Shown here: positions 10,007 to 20,163 of the stretch, piece after piece
Numbering within the stretch: the first letter of the stretch is position 1
How the letters are laid out: each line of letters begins with the position of its first letter
NCBI GenBank assembly: GCA_001600355.1
Contig: BCJU01000003.1
Span: forward strand, 1,554,519-1,618,518
DNA from: Meira nashicola
Taxonomy: Eukaryota > Basidiomycota > Exobasidiomycetes > Exobasidiales > Brachybasidiaceae
Direction: 5' to 3'
Length of the DNA: 64,000 nt
Translations under genes and position numbers: made by a program
The notes under the pieces: generated by a model
The model's database searches: none
What the model was told of the DNA's origin: nothing
What the model saw: the letters and a program-made list of their open reading frames with translations, nothing else

Positions 10007-13000
10007 ATGGACGTAACTCGTCCATTTGCATCCCATATAGGGAGTGCTTCAATAGCCTTCCTTACATCAGAAGAGATTAAAAATGTTTCCGTTAAACAAA
10101 TTGTTAATCCGGAATTATTGGATACGACAAATAATCCAAATGTTGGTGGATTATACGATCCTGCTTTAGGACCTATGAGAAGGGATGATATTTGTATGAC
10201 TTGTCATCAAAATTCATTCTCTTGTCCTGGTCATTTTGGACACATTCAATTACCTTCGCCCGTTTTTCATCCTTTGTTCATGAGACAAGTTTTCTCTCTG
10301 TTGCGTGGCATGTGTTTATACTGTCATCACTTCAACGTACCCGTGATTCCAATGACGCTTTTCGTAGCTAGATTGAAGCTATTAGATTATGGATTAGTTC
10401 AAGAAGCCGCGGATATTGCATTAGAAGCACCAAGACTTTTAGAATCAGCATCAAATGTGTCAGGAGAAGATTTGATGGATATGGAAGCAGAAGAGGAAGG
10501 TATGACAGAAAAAGCATCATCTGGTCTATCAACTGAATCTGCTTTCCAATTCAGAAGACGTATAGAAGGTCAAGTTCGTTCGATATTGAGCAAAGCTGTC
10601 AAGAATGGCGCTCGAAGAGCGAATGATACGACAGGTGCAGTCTATTCTGCTAGAATGACAACAGTTTCTCAATTCACAAAATTCACAGCACCTGCAGCTG
10701 GAGGAAAGAAAAAGTGTCCACATTGCAAGGCAGTCAGTCCAACGATGCGTAAAGATGGTCACGTAAAAATTGTTGAAATGGAATTGACAGATCAAGCAAA
10801 GTTATTCAACGAAGCAATCGGTGTAGTCAGACCCGATCCAATCCTGCTCACATCTTCGCCAAACAACAGAAAGGCGAAACAATTTAATGGAGGAGTTTCT
10901 GCAGAAAATGGTGCAAATGTTAATGAGGAGAAGATGAAAGCATCAAAGAAGGCCAGCAAAAATGTCAATCATAATACAAGAGTTATGCCACCCATCGAAT
11001 GCAGAGCAAATTTACGTCTTCTCTTTGAAAACGAGCCAGCGATCTGCAGCTTGCTCTTCGGAAGGCATGGAATCGCTGATGCAGACACATTCTTTGTGGA
11101 CGTTCTTTCAGTCACACCTACAAGATTCCGACCAGCTGCTGTGATGGGCGATCAAACAATTGAAAACGCTCAGAACGAATTATTGACAAAAATCTTACGA
11201 TCGTGTATCGAGATAAGCAGACTGAGTGGCGCTTTAGGTCTTTTGGTAGCCAAAGATGCAATTAATGTGTCAGTACAGGAGCGCAGCCAAGCATCAGATG
11301 CTCTAATGGGTGCATTGATTCAACTTCAACAAGATGTGAATTGTTTCATGGATGCCGATAAAGGCCCAAAAGTTGGAAATATTGTACCTACTCCAGGTAT
11401 TAAACAACTTTTGGAAAAGAAGACTGGTTTGTTCAGACAACATATGATGGGTAAACGTGTCAATTTTGCTGCCCGTTCAGTTATCTCTCCTGATGTTAAT
11501 ATTGAAACAAACGAGATTGGTGTTCCACCCGTGTTCGCGCAAAAGTTGACTTTTAATGAACCTGTCACCGTACACAACATTGAAAGAATGCGAAGGTTAG
11601 TCATTAATGGGCCTAACAAATATCCCGGCGCTGTAGCTATCCGTAACGAAAATGGAATTGAAACCTTACTTGGACGCTTAACCGTTGAACAGAGAACGGC
11701 ACTTGCCAATCAACTTCTTACACCACAAGAACATACATCTCGACAAAGCAGAGGCACTTTTGGTGGATTAGGAAGAACGGCCGCTACACCTCCTGCAAAC
11801 AAACAAGTCTTGCGTCATTTGGTGGATGGTGATATCCTCATCCTCAATCGTCAACCTACTTTACACAAAGCCTCTATGATGGCACATCGTGCACGTGTAT
11901 TAAAGGGCGAACGTACAATTCGAATGCATTATGCTAATTGCAATTCTTACAATGCCGATTTCGATGGTGACGAAATGAATATGCACTTTCCACAAAGTCA
12001 AGCTGCACGTGCTGAATCATACAATATTTGCAATACCGATAATCAATACTTGATTCCTACCAGTGGTAACCCTCTCCGTGGTCTCATTCAAGATCACGTT
12101 ATTGCAGGTGTATGGATGACCAGCAAGGCTACCCTTTATACCCGCGAAGAATATCAGCAAATGCTCTATGGCGCCCTTCGACCTGAGAATGATTATTCAG
12201 GCAATGGCAGAGTACTCACTCTTCCGCCTGCTGTTTACAAGCCAAAGCCAAGATGGACAGGTAAACAAGTTATTTCTACTGTACTTTTGAACATCAAACC
12301 AACAGAAGCAGATGGTCTAAACCTCAAATCGAAGAGTAAAGTGAATGGTTCATTGTGGGGAAAAGGAAATGAAGAAGAAGGTACAGTCTTGTTCCGAGAT
12401 GGTGAATTGCTCACAGGTATTTTGGATAAAGCTCAATTCGGTGCAAGCGCTTATGGTTTGGTTCATGCCGTTTATGAAATGTATGGTCCAGATATGGCCG
12501 GTAAATTACTCAGTGTTCTATCGCGCTTGTTCACAAAATGGTTACAAGTTAATGCCTTTACATGCCGAATGGACGATTTACTTTTGAGCGAAAAAGGTGA
12601 TGCAGCAAGAAGAGAGAAACTCAAGTCTGCTACCAAAGCTGGACGTGAAGCTGCTTTGCAGGTGGTTGGTCTACCAAAAGATAGTGATGACACACACAAT
12701 CTCCACATTCGTTTAGAAGAAGTATTACGAGACGATGGAAAAGCAGCCGCTTTGGATTCAGGAATGCTGGGAGCAGCTCGTAGTTTGAGAACAGATGTGA
12801 TTAATGAAGTATTGCCCAAAGGTCAATATCGCGTCTTCCCAGAGAATAATTTCGAAATGATGGTTTCTTCTGGTGCAAAAGGTTCTTTGGTCAATTTCAG
12901 TCAAATTTCAGCTCTGTTAGGAGCACAAGAATTGGAAGGTAGACGTGTACCTGTGATGGTGAGCGGAAAGACTTTACCCTCTTTCAAGCCTTTTGATACA

Positions 13001-15250
13001 TCTTTACGTGCAGGTGGTTTCGTTGCAGGTAGATTCTTGACTGGTATTCGACCTCAAGAGTATTACTTCCACTGTATGTCAGGCCGTGAAGGTTTGATCG
13101 ATACTGCCGTCAAAACGTCTAGATCAGGTTATCTGCAACGCCGGTTGATCAAACATTTGGAAGGTATCACCGTTCATTATGATAATACAGTGCGTAACTC
13201 TGACGGCACTATCATTCAATTCTTGTACGGTGAAGATGGTTTAGATGTTACAAAGTCCAAATATCTCGACGAAATGGATTTCACCGCAGAGAACTTTGCT
13301 AGCTTTATGAGAAGATACAATCCCGCTCAATTGGGAGGCGTAATTGACGAACAAGAGGCTAACTCTTATGCCAAGAAAGCACTCAAGAAGCCTCACAAAT
13401 ATGCGCCAGCAACAAGCGTATTTAATCCCGCCAGAAACCTTGGTAGTACATCAGAGACATTTGCAACAAAAGTACAATCTTACATTGATAGAAATCCTAG
13501 CGGAATGTTGGAACAAAAGACAAAAAAGAATAAAGGAGACAAAGCCGCCGAAGAAGGAAAGAAGGTGGTCAAGATTCCCAACATTCGACCAAAAGTTCAA
13601 AGTGATTTGTTCAGATTGATGAATCAAGTTTTGTATCATCGTGGCTTGGCAGAGCCGGGTGAAGGTGTTGGTTTGGTAGCAGCCCAAAGTATTGGTGAAC
13701 CGTCTACGCAAATGACGCTTAATACGTTCCACTTGGCAGGACATGGTGCTGCTAACGTTACATTGGGTATTCCTCGTTTAAATGAAATCATTATTGCTTC
13801 TCAAAGTATCAAAACGCCCATCATGAAATTACCGGTTATTCAAGGAGTCGAATTCGGACGAAAGAGATTATTCTGCAAAGATGGCAGCCGTCTATTGCTC
13901 TCTCAAGTTATTGAGAACGCAATTGTCCACGAGCGCATCTCGGCAAAGACAATCTCTACTGATTTCAAACGTGTCAAGTCGTATACTATTCAATTGAACT
14001 TTTTCCCAATTTCTGAATGCAAGGAAGAGTACAACGTTGATGTCGCTGATATTTTACGTGGAATGGAAATGACGTTTGCCCCTATTCTTGAAGAAGAAAT
14101 CTTGGCCGATTTGAGACGAATGGATCGCGATCGTAAATTGCAATTGGAATCTATTGGACACGGTCAGAAATTCTCCGATGTACAAACAGATGCAGCCGCT
14201 GGAGACCAAGATCAAGATGTAAACGAAGTAGAACCTGAACTTAAAGCAGTAAAATCTTCTGCTGGAAAGAAGAATGGAGCTCAAGCTAAAACTCGCATGG
14301 GTCTCGCTGGAGATGATTCTGACGAAGAAGAAGAAGAGAGTGACGATGCTGCTGAAGGTGATACGGAAGAATCCAAGCGAAGAAGGAAGACAGGTGAAAA
14401 ACAAGCGTACGAAGAAGATGATGAGGAAAGTGATAGCGATGATGACGAAATGCCAGCATTGGATACTGAAGAAAGTATTGATGCCGCATTTGAGGGTGAA
14501 GGCTCTCGTCGCAAGAAGAAGCGAAGCAGTGATATCGCCATGGATGAAGACATTGAAAATCAAGTACAAGAATTAGATGCTAAATTGCAAGATCGAAGTC
14601 GTTATATCACTTCTTTCCAATTCGATAACAAGCGTCATAAATGGGCACGTTTAGAATTGCAATTACCCAATTCCACCGATAAGCTTTTACTGATCAATGT
14701 TGTAGAACGTGCTTGTCGTTCAAGTGTGGTTCATGAAGTGCCAAAGATTGATCGAATCTTGTGTCCATCAGAAGATGCAGCTAAATCTGATCCAAATGCA
14801 GATTTACGATTAACCGCTGAAGGTATCAATTTGACAGGCATGTGGGACTTTGGACATGGTATTATTGATATGGACAAAATTTATACAAACGATATAGGTG
14901 CATTATTACATACGTATGGTGTCGAAGCTGCACGTAATGCAATCGTTTCGGAAATGCGTGCAATTTTCGATACATACGGTATCAATGTTTCACCTCGCCA
15001 TTTACACTTGATTAGTGATTATCAAACTTTCACAGGAGGATACCTACCATTCTCACGTTCAGGTATGACAGATTTATCGTCTCCGTTACAGAAAGCTTCT
15101 TATGAGACTACAATGGCTTTCCTTTCGCAAGCAGCCCTGTTTGGCGAAAAGGATGATATGTCAAGTCCATCCTCTAATATCGTCGTTGGTAGACCGATTC
15201 GCGGTGGTACAGGGTTGCCTACACTTTGCACCCAAATTGCTGCTGCTTGA
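10007..15250 (+). CDS. RPA190: DNA-directed RNA polymerase I largest subunit
   Basis: An uninterrupted frame of 1747 residues from ATG 10007; the frame stays open four codons further upstream but only from a TTG. The N-terminus MDVTRPFASHI...SFLTSEEI-type sequence aligns with the start of yeast Rpa190 (MDISKPVGSEI). Zinc-binding clamp motifs CMTCHQ and CPGHFGH lie near residues 63-75, then CLYCHH and CPHC. The catalytic NADFDGDEMNMH is at about residue 649. The bridge helix (TAVKTSRSGYLQRRL) and trigger loop (GEPSTQMTLNTFHLAGHG, about residue 1230) are intact. An Asp/Glu/Lys-rich insertion at about 1435-1520 sits in the jaw region, as in other Pol I large subunits. Role: synthesis of the 35S/45S rRNA precursor in the nucleolus. 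The gene has no introns despite its length. It converges with the Prp45 gene, with only 100 bases between stop codons. Confidence 0.97.
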   Translation: MDVTRPFASHIGSASIAFLTSEEIKNVSVKQIVNPELLDTTNNPNVGGLYDPALGPMRRDDICMTCHQNSFSCPGHFGHIQLPSPVFHPLFMRQVFSLLRGMCLYCHHFNVPVIPMTLFVARLKLLDYGLVQEAADIALEAPRLLESASNVSGEDLMDMEAEEEGMTEKASSGLSTESAFQFRRRIEGQVRSILSKAVKNGARRANDTTGAVYSARMTTVSQFTKFTAPAAGGKKKCPHCKAVSPTMRKDGHVKIVEMELTDQAKLFNEAIGVVRPDPILLTSSPNNRKAKQFNGGVSAENGANVNEEKMKASKKASKNVNHNTRVMPPIECRANLRLLFENEPAICSLLFGRHGIADADTFFVDVLSVTPTRFRPAAVMGDQTIENAQNELLTKILRSCIEISRLSGALGLLVAKDAINVSVQERSQASDALMGALIQLQQDVNCFMDADKGPKVGNIVPTPGIKQLLEKKTGLFRQHMMGKRVNFAARSVISPDVNIETNEIGVPPVFAQKLTFNEPVTVHNIERMRRLVINGPNKYPGAVAIRNENGIETLLGRLTVEQRTALANQLLTPQEHTSRQSRGTFGGLGRTAATPPANKQVLRHLVDGDILILNRQPTLHKASMMAHRARVLKGERTIRMHYANCNSYNADFDGDEMNMHFPQSQAARAESYNICNTDNQYLIPTSGNPLRGLIQDHVIAGVWMTSKATLYTREEYQQMLYGALRPENDYSGNGRVLTLPPAVYKPKPRWTGKQVISTVLLNIKPTEADGLNLKSKSKVNGSLWGKGNEEEGTVLFRDGELLTGILDKAQFGASAYGLVHAVYEMYGPDMAGKLLSVLSRLFTKWLQVNAFTCRMDDLLLSEKGDAARREKLKSATKAGREAALQVVGLPKDSDDTHNLHIRLEEVLRDDGKAAALDSGMLGAARSLRTDVINEVLPKGQYRVFPENNFEMMVSSGAKGSLVNFSQISALLGAQELEGRRVPVMVSGKTLPSFKPFDTSLRAGGFVAGRFLTGIRPQEYYFHCMSGREGLIDTAVKTSRSGYLQRRLIKHLEGITVHYDNTVRNSDGTIIQFLYGEDGLDVTKSKYLDEMDFTAENFASFMRRYNPAQLGGVIDEQEANSYAKKALKKPHKYAPATSVFNPARNLGSTSETFATKVQSYIDRNPSGMLEQKTKKNKGDKAAEEGKKVVKIPNIRPKVQSDLFRLMNQVLYHRGLAEPGEGVGLVAAQSIGEPSTQMTLNTFHLAGHGAANVTLGIPRLNEIIIASQSIKTPIMKLPVIQGVEFGRKRLFCKDGSRLLLSQVIENAIVHERISAKTISTDFKRVKSYTIQLNFFPISECKEEYNVDVADILRGMEMTFAPILEEEILADLRRMDRDRKLQLESIGHGQKFSDVQTDAAAGDQDQDVNEVEPELKAVKSSAGKKNGAQAKTRMGLAGDDSDEEEEESDDAAEGDTEESKRRRKTGEKQAYEEDDEESDSDDDEMPALDTEESIDAAFEGEGSRRKKKRSSDIAMDEDIENQVQELDAKLQDRSRYITSFQFDNKRHKWARLELQLPNSTDKLLLINVVERACRSSVVHEVPKIDRILCPSEDAAKSDPNADLRLTAEGINLTGMWDFGHGIIDMDKIYTNDIGALLHTYGVEAARNAIVSEMRAIFDTYGINVSPRHLHLISDYQTFTGGYLPFSRSGMTDLSSPLQKASYETTMAFLSQAALFGEKDDMSSPSSNIVVGRPIRGGTGLPTLCTQIAAA

Positions 15251-15350
15251 ACGTTGTCTTTTTTCCTCTTTTTCTCTCTCTAGCACCAATTATGTATATC
15301 AATCATTACAAGGAATAATAAATTTATATAGATACAGTACACGTGATATA

Positions 15351-17147
15351 TTAATCATCGAATGATCCTTCTCGTCGTCTTTTGCTAGAACTGGATTCTT
15401 CCATTCCACCTCTTTTCATACCTCGCTTAGCTTCATCCAAAAATTGATTGATGGAAAATGGATCAGAGGTATCCTTTTCAAATTGAACGGGTCCTGAACG
15501 TTGTTCTTGAAATTCTGCACCTTGAAAACCCTTTGTTTTGCCTAATCCGAAACGATCATTCTTCATCGTTTCTTCTTCTACCGCATCGGCATTTTCATAA
15601 ATATCATCCGCTCCACCTTTTCCAGCGGGTCTTCTATACATTGCTGCAGCTGCTTCTGCACCAGAAAATAATGGTTTATCGTATGCATTGTAGCTTTCAT
15701 CATCTCCAAACGTACCGGAAAATTGCTCTTGATTGAACAATCGCGAATCAATCTGATCAGCAGAAGAAGTTGGTTTTGCCAATCCTAAAGCAACTTTTTC
15801 ACTTATATCACGATTTTCTTCTCTTGCCAACAATCTTGCTCTTTGTTCTGTACCCATATTCGACATTCGCATCTCACGTTCGCGTTCTCGTTTACGTTCT
15901 TCACGTAATCTATCTCTTTCACGAGCAGCTTCTTCATCTTCAGAATCACTGTCATCGCTATCGCTTCCATATCCTGCCAAAGCAGCTGCTAAGCCAGAAC
16001 CTTTACTGCCAACATTTCCTCTATCAAAGTCTGCACCTAACCTGCTAGACGAATCGTCATCTCCAATTGTAGAAGGCGCAACACTACTCATTCCACTACG
16101 TTCATCCCTTGCGCGTTGTGCTAATTGACGTAAATGATCTTCTCTTGCTGCTTTTTCTTTAGCTGCTAATCTTTGTTGCATTGTAGCACGTTGACGGACT
16201 TCTTCGCGTGCATGCCTATCTGCCGAATTGAGAGCTTCACTAAATTGAGCGAATCCGTCATTAATTTGAATATCTTGCAATCCTCTTCCATCAGCTGCCA
16301 AACGTTTATCAAGCGGAATCGTATAACCTTTGTTATTTTTCCAATTTGAAATGCAAGGCGGAATCATCCAATCTTTTTGCTCTTGTGCTGTTGCTTTACG
16401 CGGAGGACTTCTCAAAACGGGAGCAGGAGGACTTGGCGGTCCTTGTGGAATCTTTTTGAATTTCCATCTGGGCGGTGCTAGTGGATCTTCGGCTTGTTCG
16501 GTCATTTTGATTATCCTTTGATTCGATCCATCCGCATTGCCTTGTTGATGACCAGGAGTATAGCGAAGGTATGTACTTTCTCCAGGCTTTTGTCCTGCTC
16601 CTGCTCTTGGTTGTGCACTCTTGATCTTGCCTTGCGTAAGCTTTTCTAATGCTGCTCTTGTTCGTTCAGTTGTAGCTCTAACTTCTTCTTCTGAAGGTCT
16701 TTGCATATCACGTCGAGCATCTTTCTCGTCACCTCTTTCACGCAAAGGAATTAAATCCTTGTGTTGGGATTGTACCAATTGTCCTTCACTTCTACCTTGA
16801 TGAACGATTGCATCATATCTTACATTTCCTTCACCATCCAATTGTAACGTTAATGAGCCTCCACTACGTCCGTTTGACTTTCCCTTCCTTCCCATATCTA
16901 GCGGATACTGTGCAATATGACATTCAGGGTATGCGCCTCCATTTCCAAAATCTTCTGCTAATTTTGGTCTCCATCCTGCTCGATTTCCATAAGCTGGTAT
17001 TCTGGTACTTAGAGCTGATGAATTTGATGGACCTGCCGCCACTTCATCTTTTTGAGATTGACTGCCATTTGACTGATCAATTCCATCTTCCGTCACTGTC
17101 GAATAGCGTGGAGTGGGCAACAGAGAGGATAATGTTGCCGCCGACAT
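15351..17147 (-). CDS. PRP45: Pre-mRNA-processing protein Prp45 (SNW/SKIP family)
   Basis: A 598-residue uninterrupted frame from ATG 17145-17147. The SNW core is clear: YLRYTPG (about 195), RIIKMTEQAEDPLAPPRWKFKKIPQGPPSPP, the diagnostic ISNWKNNKGYTIPLDKR block, then QDIQINDGFAQFSEALNSADRHAREEVR. The N-terminal region has PAYGNRAGWRPK and the AQYPLDMG motif also typical of the family. The C-terminal third is rich in Arg/Glu (REREREMRMS) with a Ser/Asp run, like human SNW1. Family role: scaffold of activated spliceosomes, binding Prp22 and bridging U2/U6 RNA; in animals also a transcription co-regulator. Its promoter carries adjacent CACGTG (17248-17253) and ACGCGT (17254-17259) sites about 100 bases upstream. 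The gene is convergent with RPA190. Confidence 0.95.
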   Translation of the reverse strand: MSAATLSSLLPTPRYSTVTEDGIDQSNGSQSQKDEVAAGPSNSSALSTRIPAYGNRAGWRPKLAEDFGNGGAYPECHIAQYPLDMGRKGKSNGRSGGSLTLQLDGEGNVRYDAIVHQGRSEGQLVQSQHKDLIPLRERGDEKDARRDMQRPSEEEVRATTERTRAALEKLTQGKIKSAQPRAGAGQKPGESTYLRYTPGHQQGNADGSNQRIIKMTEQAEDPLAPPRWKFKKIPQGPPSPPAPVLRSPPRKATAQEQKDWMIPPCISNWKNNKGYTIPLDKRLAADGRGLQDIQINDGFAQFSEALNSADRHAREEVRQRATMQQRLAAKEKAAREDHLRQLAQRARDERSGMSSVAPSTIGDDDSSSRLGADFDRGNVGSKGSGLAAALAGYGSDSDDSDSEDEEAARERDRLREERKREREREMRMSNMGTEQRARLLAREENRDISEKVALGLAKPTSSADQIDSRLFNQEQFSGTFGDDESYNAYDKPLFSGAEAAAAMYRRPAGKGGADDIYENADAVEEETMKNDRFGLGKTKGFQGAEFQEQRSGPVQFEKDTSDPFSINQFLDEAKRGMKRGGMEESSSSKRRREGSFDD

Positions 17148-17247
17148 CTTAAGTTTGCATATATGTGATGATTGTTCAGGAGATAGAAGTGTGAAGTGTT
17201 GTATGTACGGATTAGTCTTAAAGTCCGAAATTTTGAATGGCGCTCAG

Positions 17248-17259
17248 CACGTGACGCGT
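17248..17259. promoter_or_regulatory. Adjacent CACGTG and ACGCGT sites upstream of PRP45
   Basis: CACGTG (17248-17253) abuts ACGCGT (17254-17259), both palindromic, about 100 bases before the Prp45 start codon. CACGTG is a bHLH (Cbf1/USF-type) core, and ACGCGT is the Mlu I cell-cycle box bound by MBF in other fungi. Function here is inferred from sequence only. Confidence 0.4.
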
Positions 17260-17442
17260 AAAGAGCGCTTTCTGCCGTGTAATTCTGAACGATACCGTGA
17301 ACAGGACATCTGAATAGAATATGATGCAAATGATGAAATTTGAACGAGATGAGATATTAAACAGAGATAATGAGAAATGAAATGCAATGTAAGAAAATGA
17401 ATGATGATTTTGTAAAATAAATGAATGAATGTAGATAAAATT

Positions 17443-19074
17443 TTAACGAGAGAAAGAATCCCAAGGGTTGAGTTTCATAGCCCTATCATATGCTTCTTGA
17501 CGTTGTTGATCTGTCCAATTTGGATATACATTTACGTCAAAAGGGCGTAAGACAGGTGAAAGCGTCCAGTGTTTCCGATAAGTGCGATCTTGACACATTT
17601 TCATAAGAGCGGGTAAAGTAGTTGAATGGGTTTTTGACATCAAAGGATGATCGAACGTAACTGCTTCATTCTGATGTTCATCTTCTTCTTCTTCAGAAGA
17701 TGTTGAAGAGGCTACTTCATCCATATCATCATTTGTAGCATCCGATTCCCATGACTTCTCCGATAGAGAAGGAGTTGAAAAGCCAGACGAATAAACGCTA
17801 TCTTCGGATAAGAAGCTACGATCGGTCATTGCTGAAAGAGGTGTTTGTGGACGTGATTGATCTAAGGAAAAGTTTGCAGATGGTAAAAGTAAAGAATTTG
17901 CTGTTGTTGGAAAGATATGAAGATTATTCCGCATATTCTTTTTACCAAGTGAGCACCTTTGCATCATCCATTCCAAATTATCTTCAATGCAAGCCACTCT
18001 ACCCGCTAAATCTTCTTCTTCAGTTTTTGCTTTTCTATAGATCACATGTTGACAGACTGGATAAACGGTCATTCTTTTATCTTTTGAAGGGATACTTTCA
18101 ACCCATTTGAATGTCTTTTGAGGGCATGCAACACGATCTTGTCCACCTTGTTGTATGAAGATTGGATGTTGAATATTATGAGCTTGACGATGTAGATCGA
18201 TCACAGCATCATTAATGCAAAGCATATGACCTACACGAAAAGCACCTTGATGACTTCGTTTATCCTCATCGATTAATGCTGCATATACCTTTGGATCTTT
18301 GTCCAAACACTTTTTATGTGGCACTGTCAATTCCATACATCCAGCACCCAAAGCATTCAAACCTAAGATGATGTACGTCAAATAGGTTGGCATTACGATA
18401 TTGAAAGGAGAGTAGCCCAAGATTGGACCAACTACGACTAATCCATCGATTGGAATTTCGCCTTGTTCCACTTCTTTGCTTCCTCTTTTAGAGCCAGGAT
18501 AATCCATAGCATAATGCATTGCCACTGTACCACCAAAAGACAATCCTAGCATAAATGTTTTATGTCTATGTGCTTGTGATTTGTCCGAACGTCTTCCTAG
18601 TCTTGCATCATCCCTTCGAGCGACATCGTGTAATACTTCATGTAATCCTTCCGTATAAGCGCTCATTTTACGTTGATAAACGTGCATTCCACTCGAATAG
18701 CCATGACTAACAAGATCAGGCACAATCAAGCGAAATCCTGCCTCTAAATAACGACGAGCATGACCGGCTAGAGTACCTGAATGTACACCTGTTCCATGAA
18801 CGAAAAGGATGTCTGCTTGATTTTCGCTGTTCAAGAAAGATTTATGTTGCCAAACTTGATACCAACACCAATCTTTACCATTTGGCATCATCACCTTTCC
18901 ATACCAAACATCTATGTCCTCTTGATTATATAGACGCTTTTCCATTCCCGAGAAAGGGATTGATGTTCTTCCATACGAAAGGTCGTCGTTTGTGTAGAGC
19001 CCAATAGATTTGAGAAGTGGTCGTCCATATGCTTCCCATCCCGTCTTTTTGGCAACTTTGAATACGATATCCAT
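17443..19074 (-). CDS. Alpha/beta hydrolase, monoacylglycerol-lipase-like
   Basis: A 543-residue frame from ATG 19072-19074. The first ~350 residues form an alpha/beta-hydrolase of the monoglyceride lipase / serine aminopeptidase S33 group: oxyanion segment FVHGTGVHSG (91-100), nucleophile elbow GLSFGG (Ser179), then probable catalytic Asp313 in QGGQDRV and His343 in VCQHVIY. Family members cleave monoacylglycerols or lysophospholipids, and the exact substrate cannot be read from sequence. A hydrophobic cap segment (PTYLTYIILGLNALGAG, about 229-245) could touch membranes. The C-terminal ~170 residues are an unusual extension, Ser-rich with an acidic run (SSTSSEEEEDEHQNE), ending in a more conserved-looking stretch with several Trp and Tyr residues. 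Compared with ~300-residue family members it is long at the C-terminus. No signal peptide is evident. Confidence 0.8.
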   Translation of the reverse strand: MDIVFKVAKKTGWEAYGRPLLKSIGLYTNDDLSYGRTSIPFSGMEKRLYNQEDIDVWYGKVMMPNGKDWCWYQVWQHKSFLNSENQADILFVHGTGVHSGTLAGHARRYLEAGFRLIVPDLVSHGYSSGMHVYQRKMSAYTEGLHEVLHDVARRDDARLGRRSDKSQAHRHKTFMLGLSFGGTVAMHYAMDYPGSKRGSKEVEQGEIPIDGLVVVGPILGYSPFNIVMPTYLTYIILGLNALGAGCMELTVPHKKCLDKDPKVYAALIDEDKRSHQGAFRVGHMLCINDAVIDLHRQAHNIQHPIFIQQGGQDRVACPQKTFKWVESIPSKDKRMTVYPVCQHVIYRKAKTEEEDLAGRVACIEDNLEWMMQRCSLGKKNMRNNLHIFPTTANSLLLPSANFSLDQSRPQTPLSAMTDRSFLSEDSVYSSGFSTPSLSEKSWESDATNDDMDEVASSTSSEEEEDEHQNEAVTFDHPLMSKTHSTTLPALMKMCQDRTYRKHWTLSPVLRPFDVNVYPNWTDQQRQEAYDRAMKLNPWDSFSR

Positions 19075-20163
19075 GATTTGGATTAGTGGGGGTTAATGAT
19101 CACGGTCCGGCCGTGAATTTGGTGGAAGATAGAGATTGGAGAGATGATTGTGAGGAAGTGAGATACGTTGAGAAAGTATGAATTCATCAATGTCAACAAC
19201 TTATATTGAACTACGTATTAAGAGCTGTCAGATGAATTACTGTTTATTTGCTATGTATAGCCCATCAAAACCACTTCTTGCCTTTCTATTTTTTTTTTCT
19301 CAGACATGCCCATGCAATCTGCGAAGCACTGATGCTATGCTATGCAATGTGCCGTCCAGCAGTACGATCAGAGAGGGGTTCGGTATGCTATCGAGCTGCA
19401 CATTCTCTCTCTCTCCCCAAATACAAATGATTGTATTTTTATTTTTATTTTTGGCAATCCATTCTTTTTAGATTGCCGACGGCTTTCATTAATGTCAGCT
19501 GTCATTGCAAAATATGCATTTAGAGAAACGGAAATGGAAGTGAGATGCGAAATGTGATTGGTACACTTTTCTTTCGATCATCATGACAAATAATATCAAG
19601 GATCACATCTGTGTAGAAAGAAAAAAGAAAATAAACGATCAATCTTTTAGCGTCTTGTCGTCTATGTGCAGCACAGGAGATGATGATGGGAAAGTCAAAT
19701 AAATGCACGATTAGAGAGAGATGACCCCTTGAAGGCGCGCGCGCGGTATGCCAAAAACAAGGGAACTTTTGTACGCCGCGTTGTTAGGCAACTTATTTTT
19801 ATCTCAAGTCAGGTATCGTACGCGTTCTGCGACTTACATACCAATACCTGCGCTAGGTTGACGCTAACAACCAAGATCGTCCTTTTTTCTTTTATGATGG
19901 GGAGTGATATTGCACTCAAGAAAATACAGATGTATGCATCGCTTCTCCATACTTGAGATTCGCCATACATGGAGAACGTGATGTCAGACAACGGGGAAAC
20001 AGGGTCTGAACTTGTTCCAGGATGGGCAAGTTGAGCTACATACATATTCATACACAGGTAATGAATCTGCTGACCGAATTAGAGCAATTTGGTCAAGATT
20101 GAAACTTGAGATGAAAGAATTGTTCCTCATTCATGACCATATCAACTTGCTACTGGTAATAGC
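19075..20163. other. Intergenic, divergent (hydrolase / MFS transporter)
   Basis: About 1.1 kb between divergent genes. A short CT microsatellite lies near 19403-19415, and an alternating GC run lies near 19734-19745 in an otherwise AT-rich setting. Small open frames here have low-complexity translations with no domain. I see no RNA gene. Confidence 0.45.
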
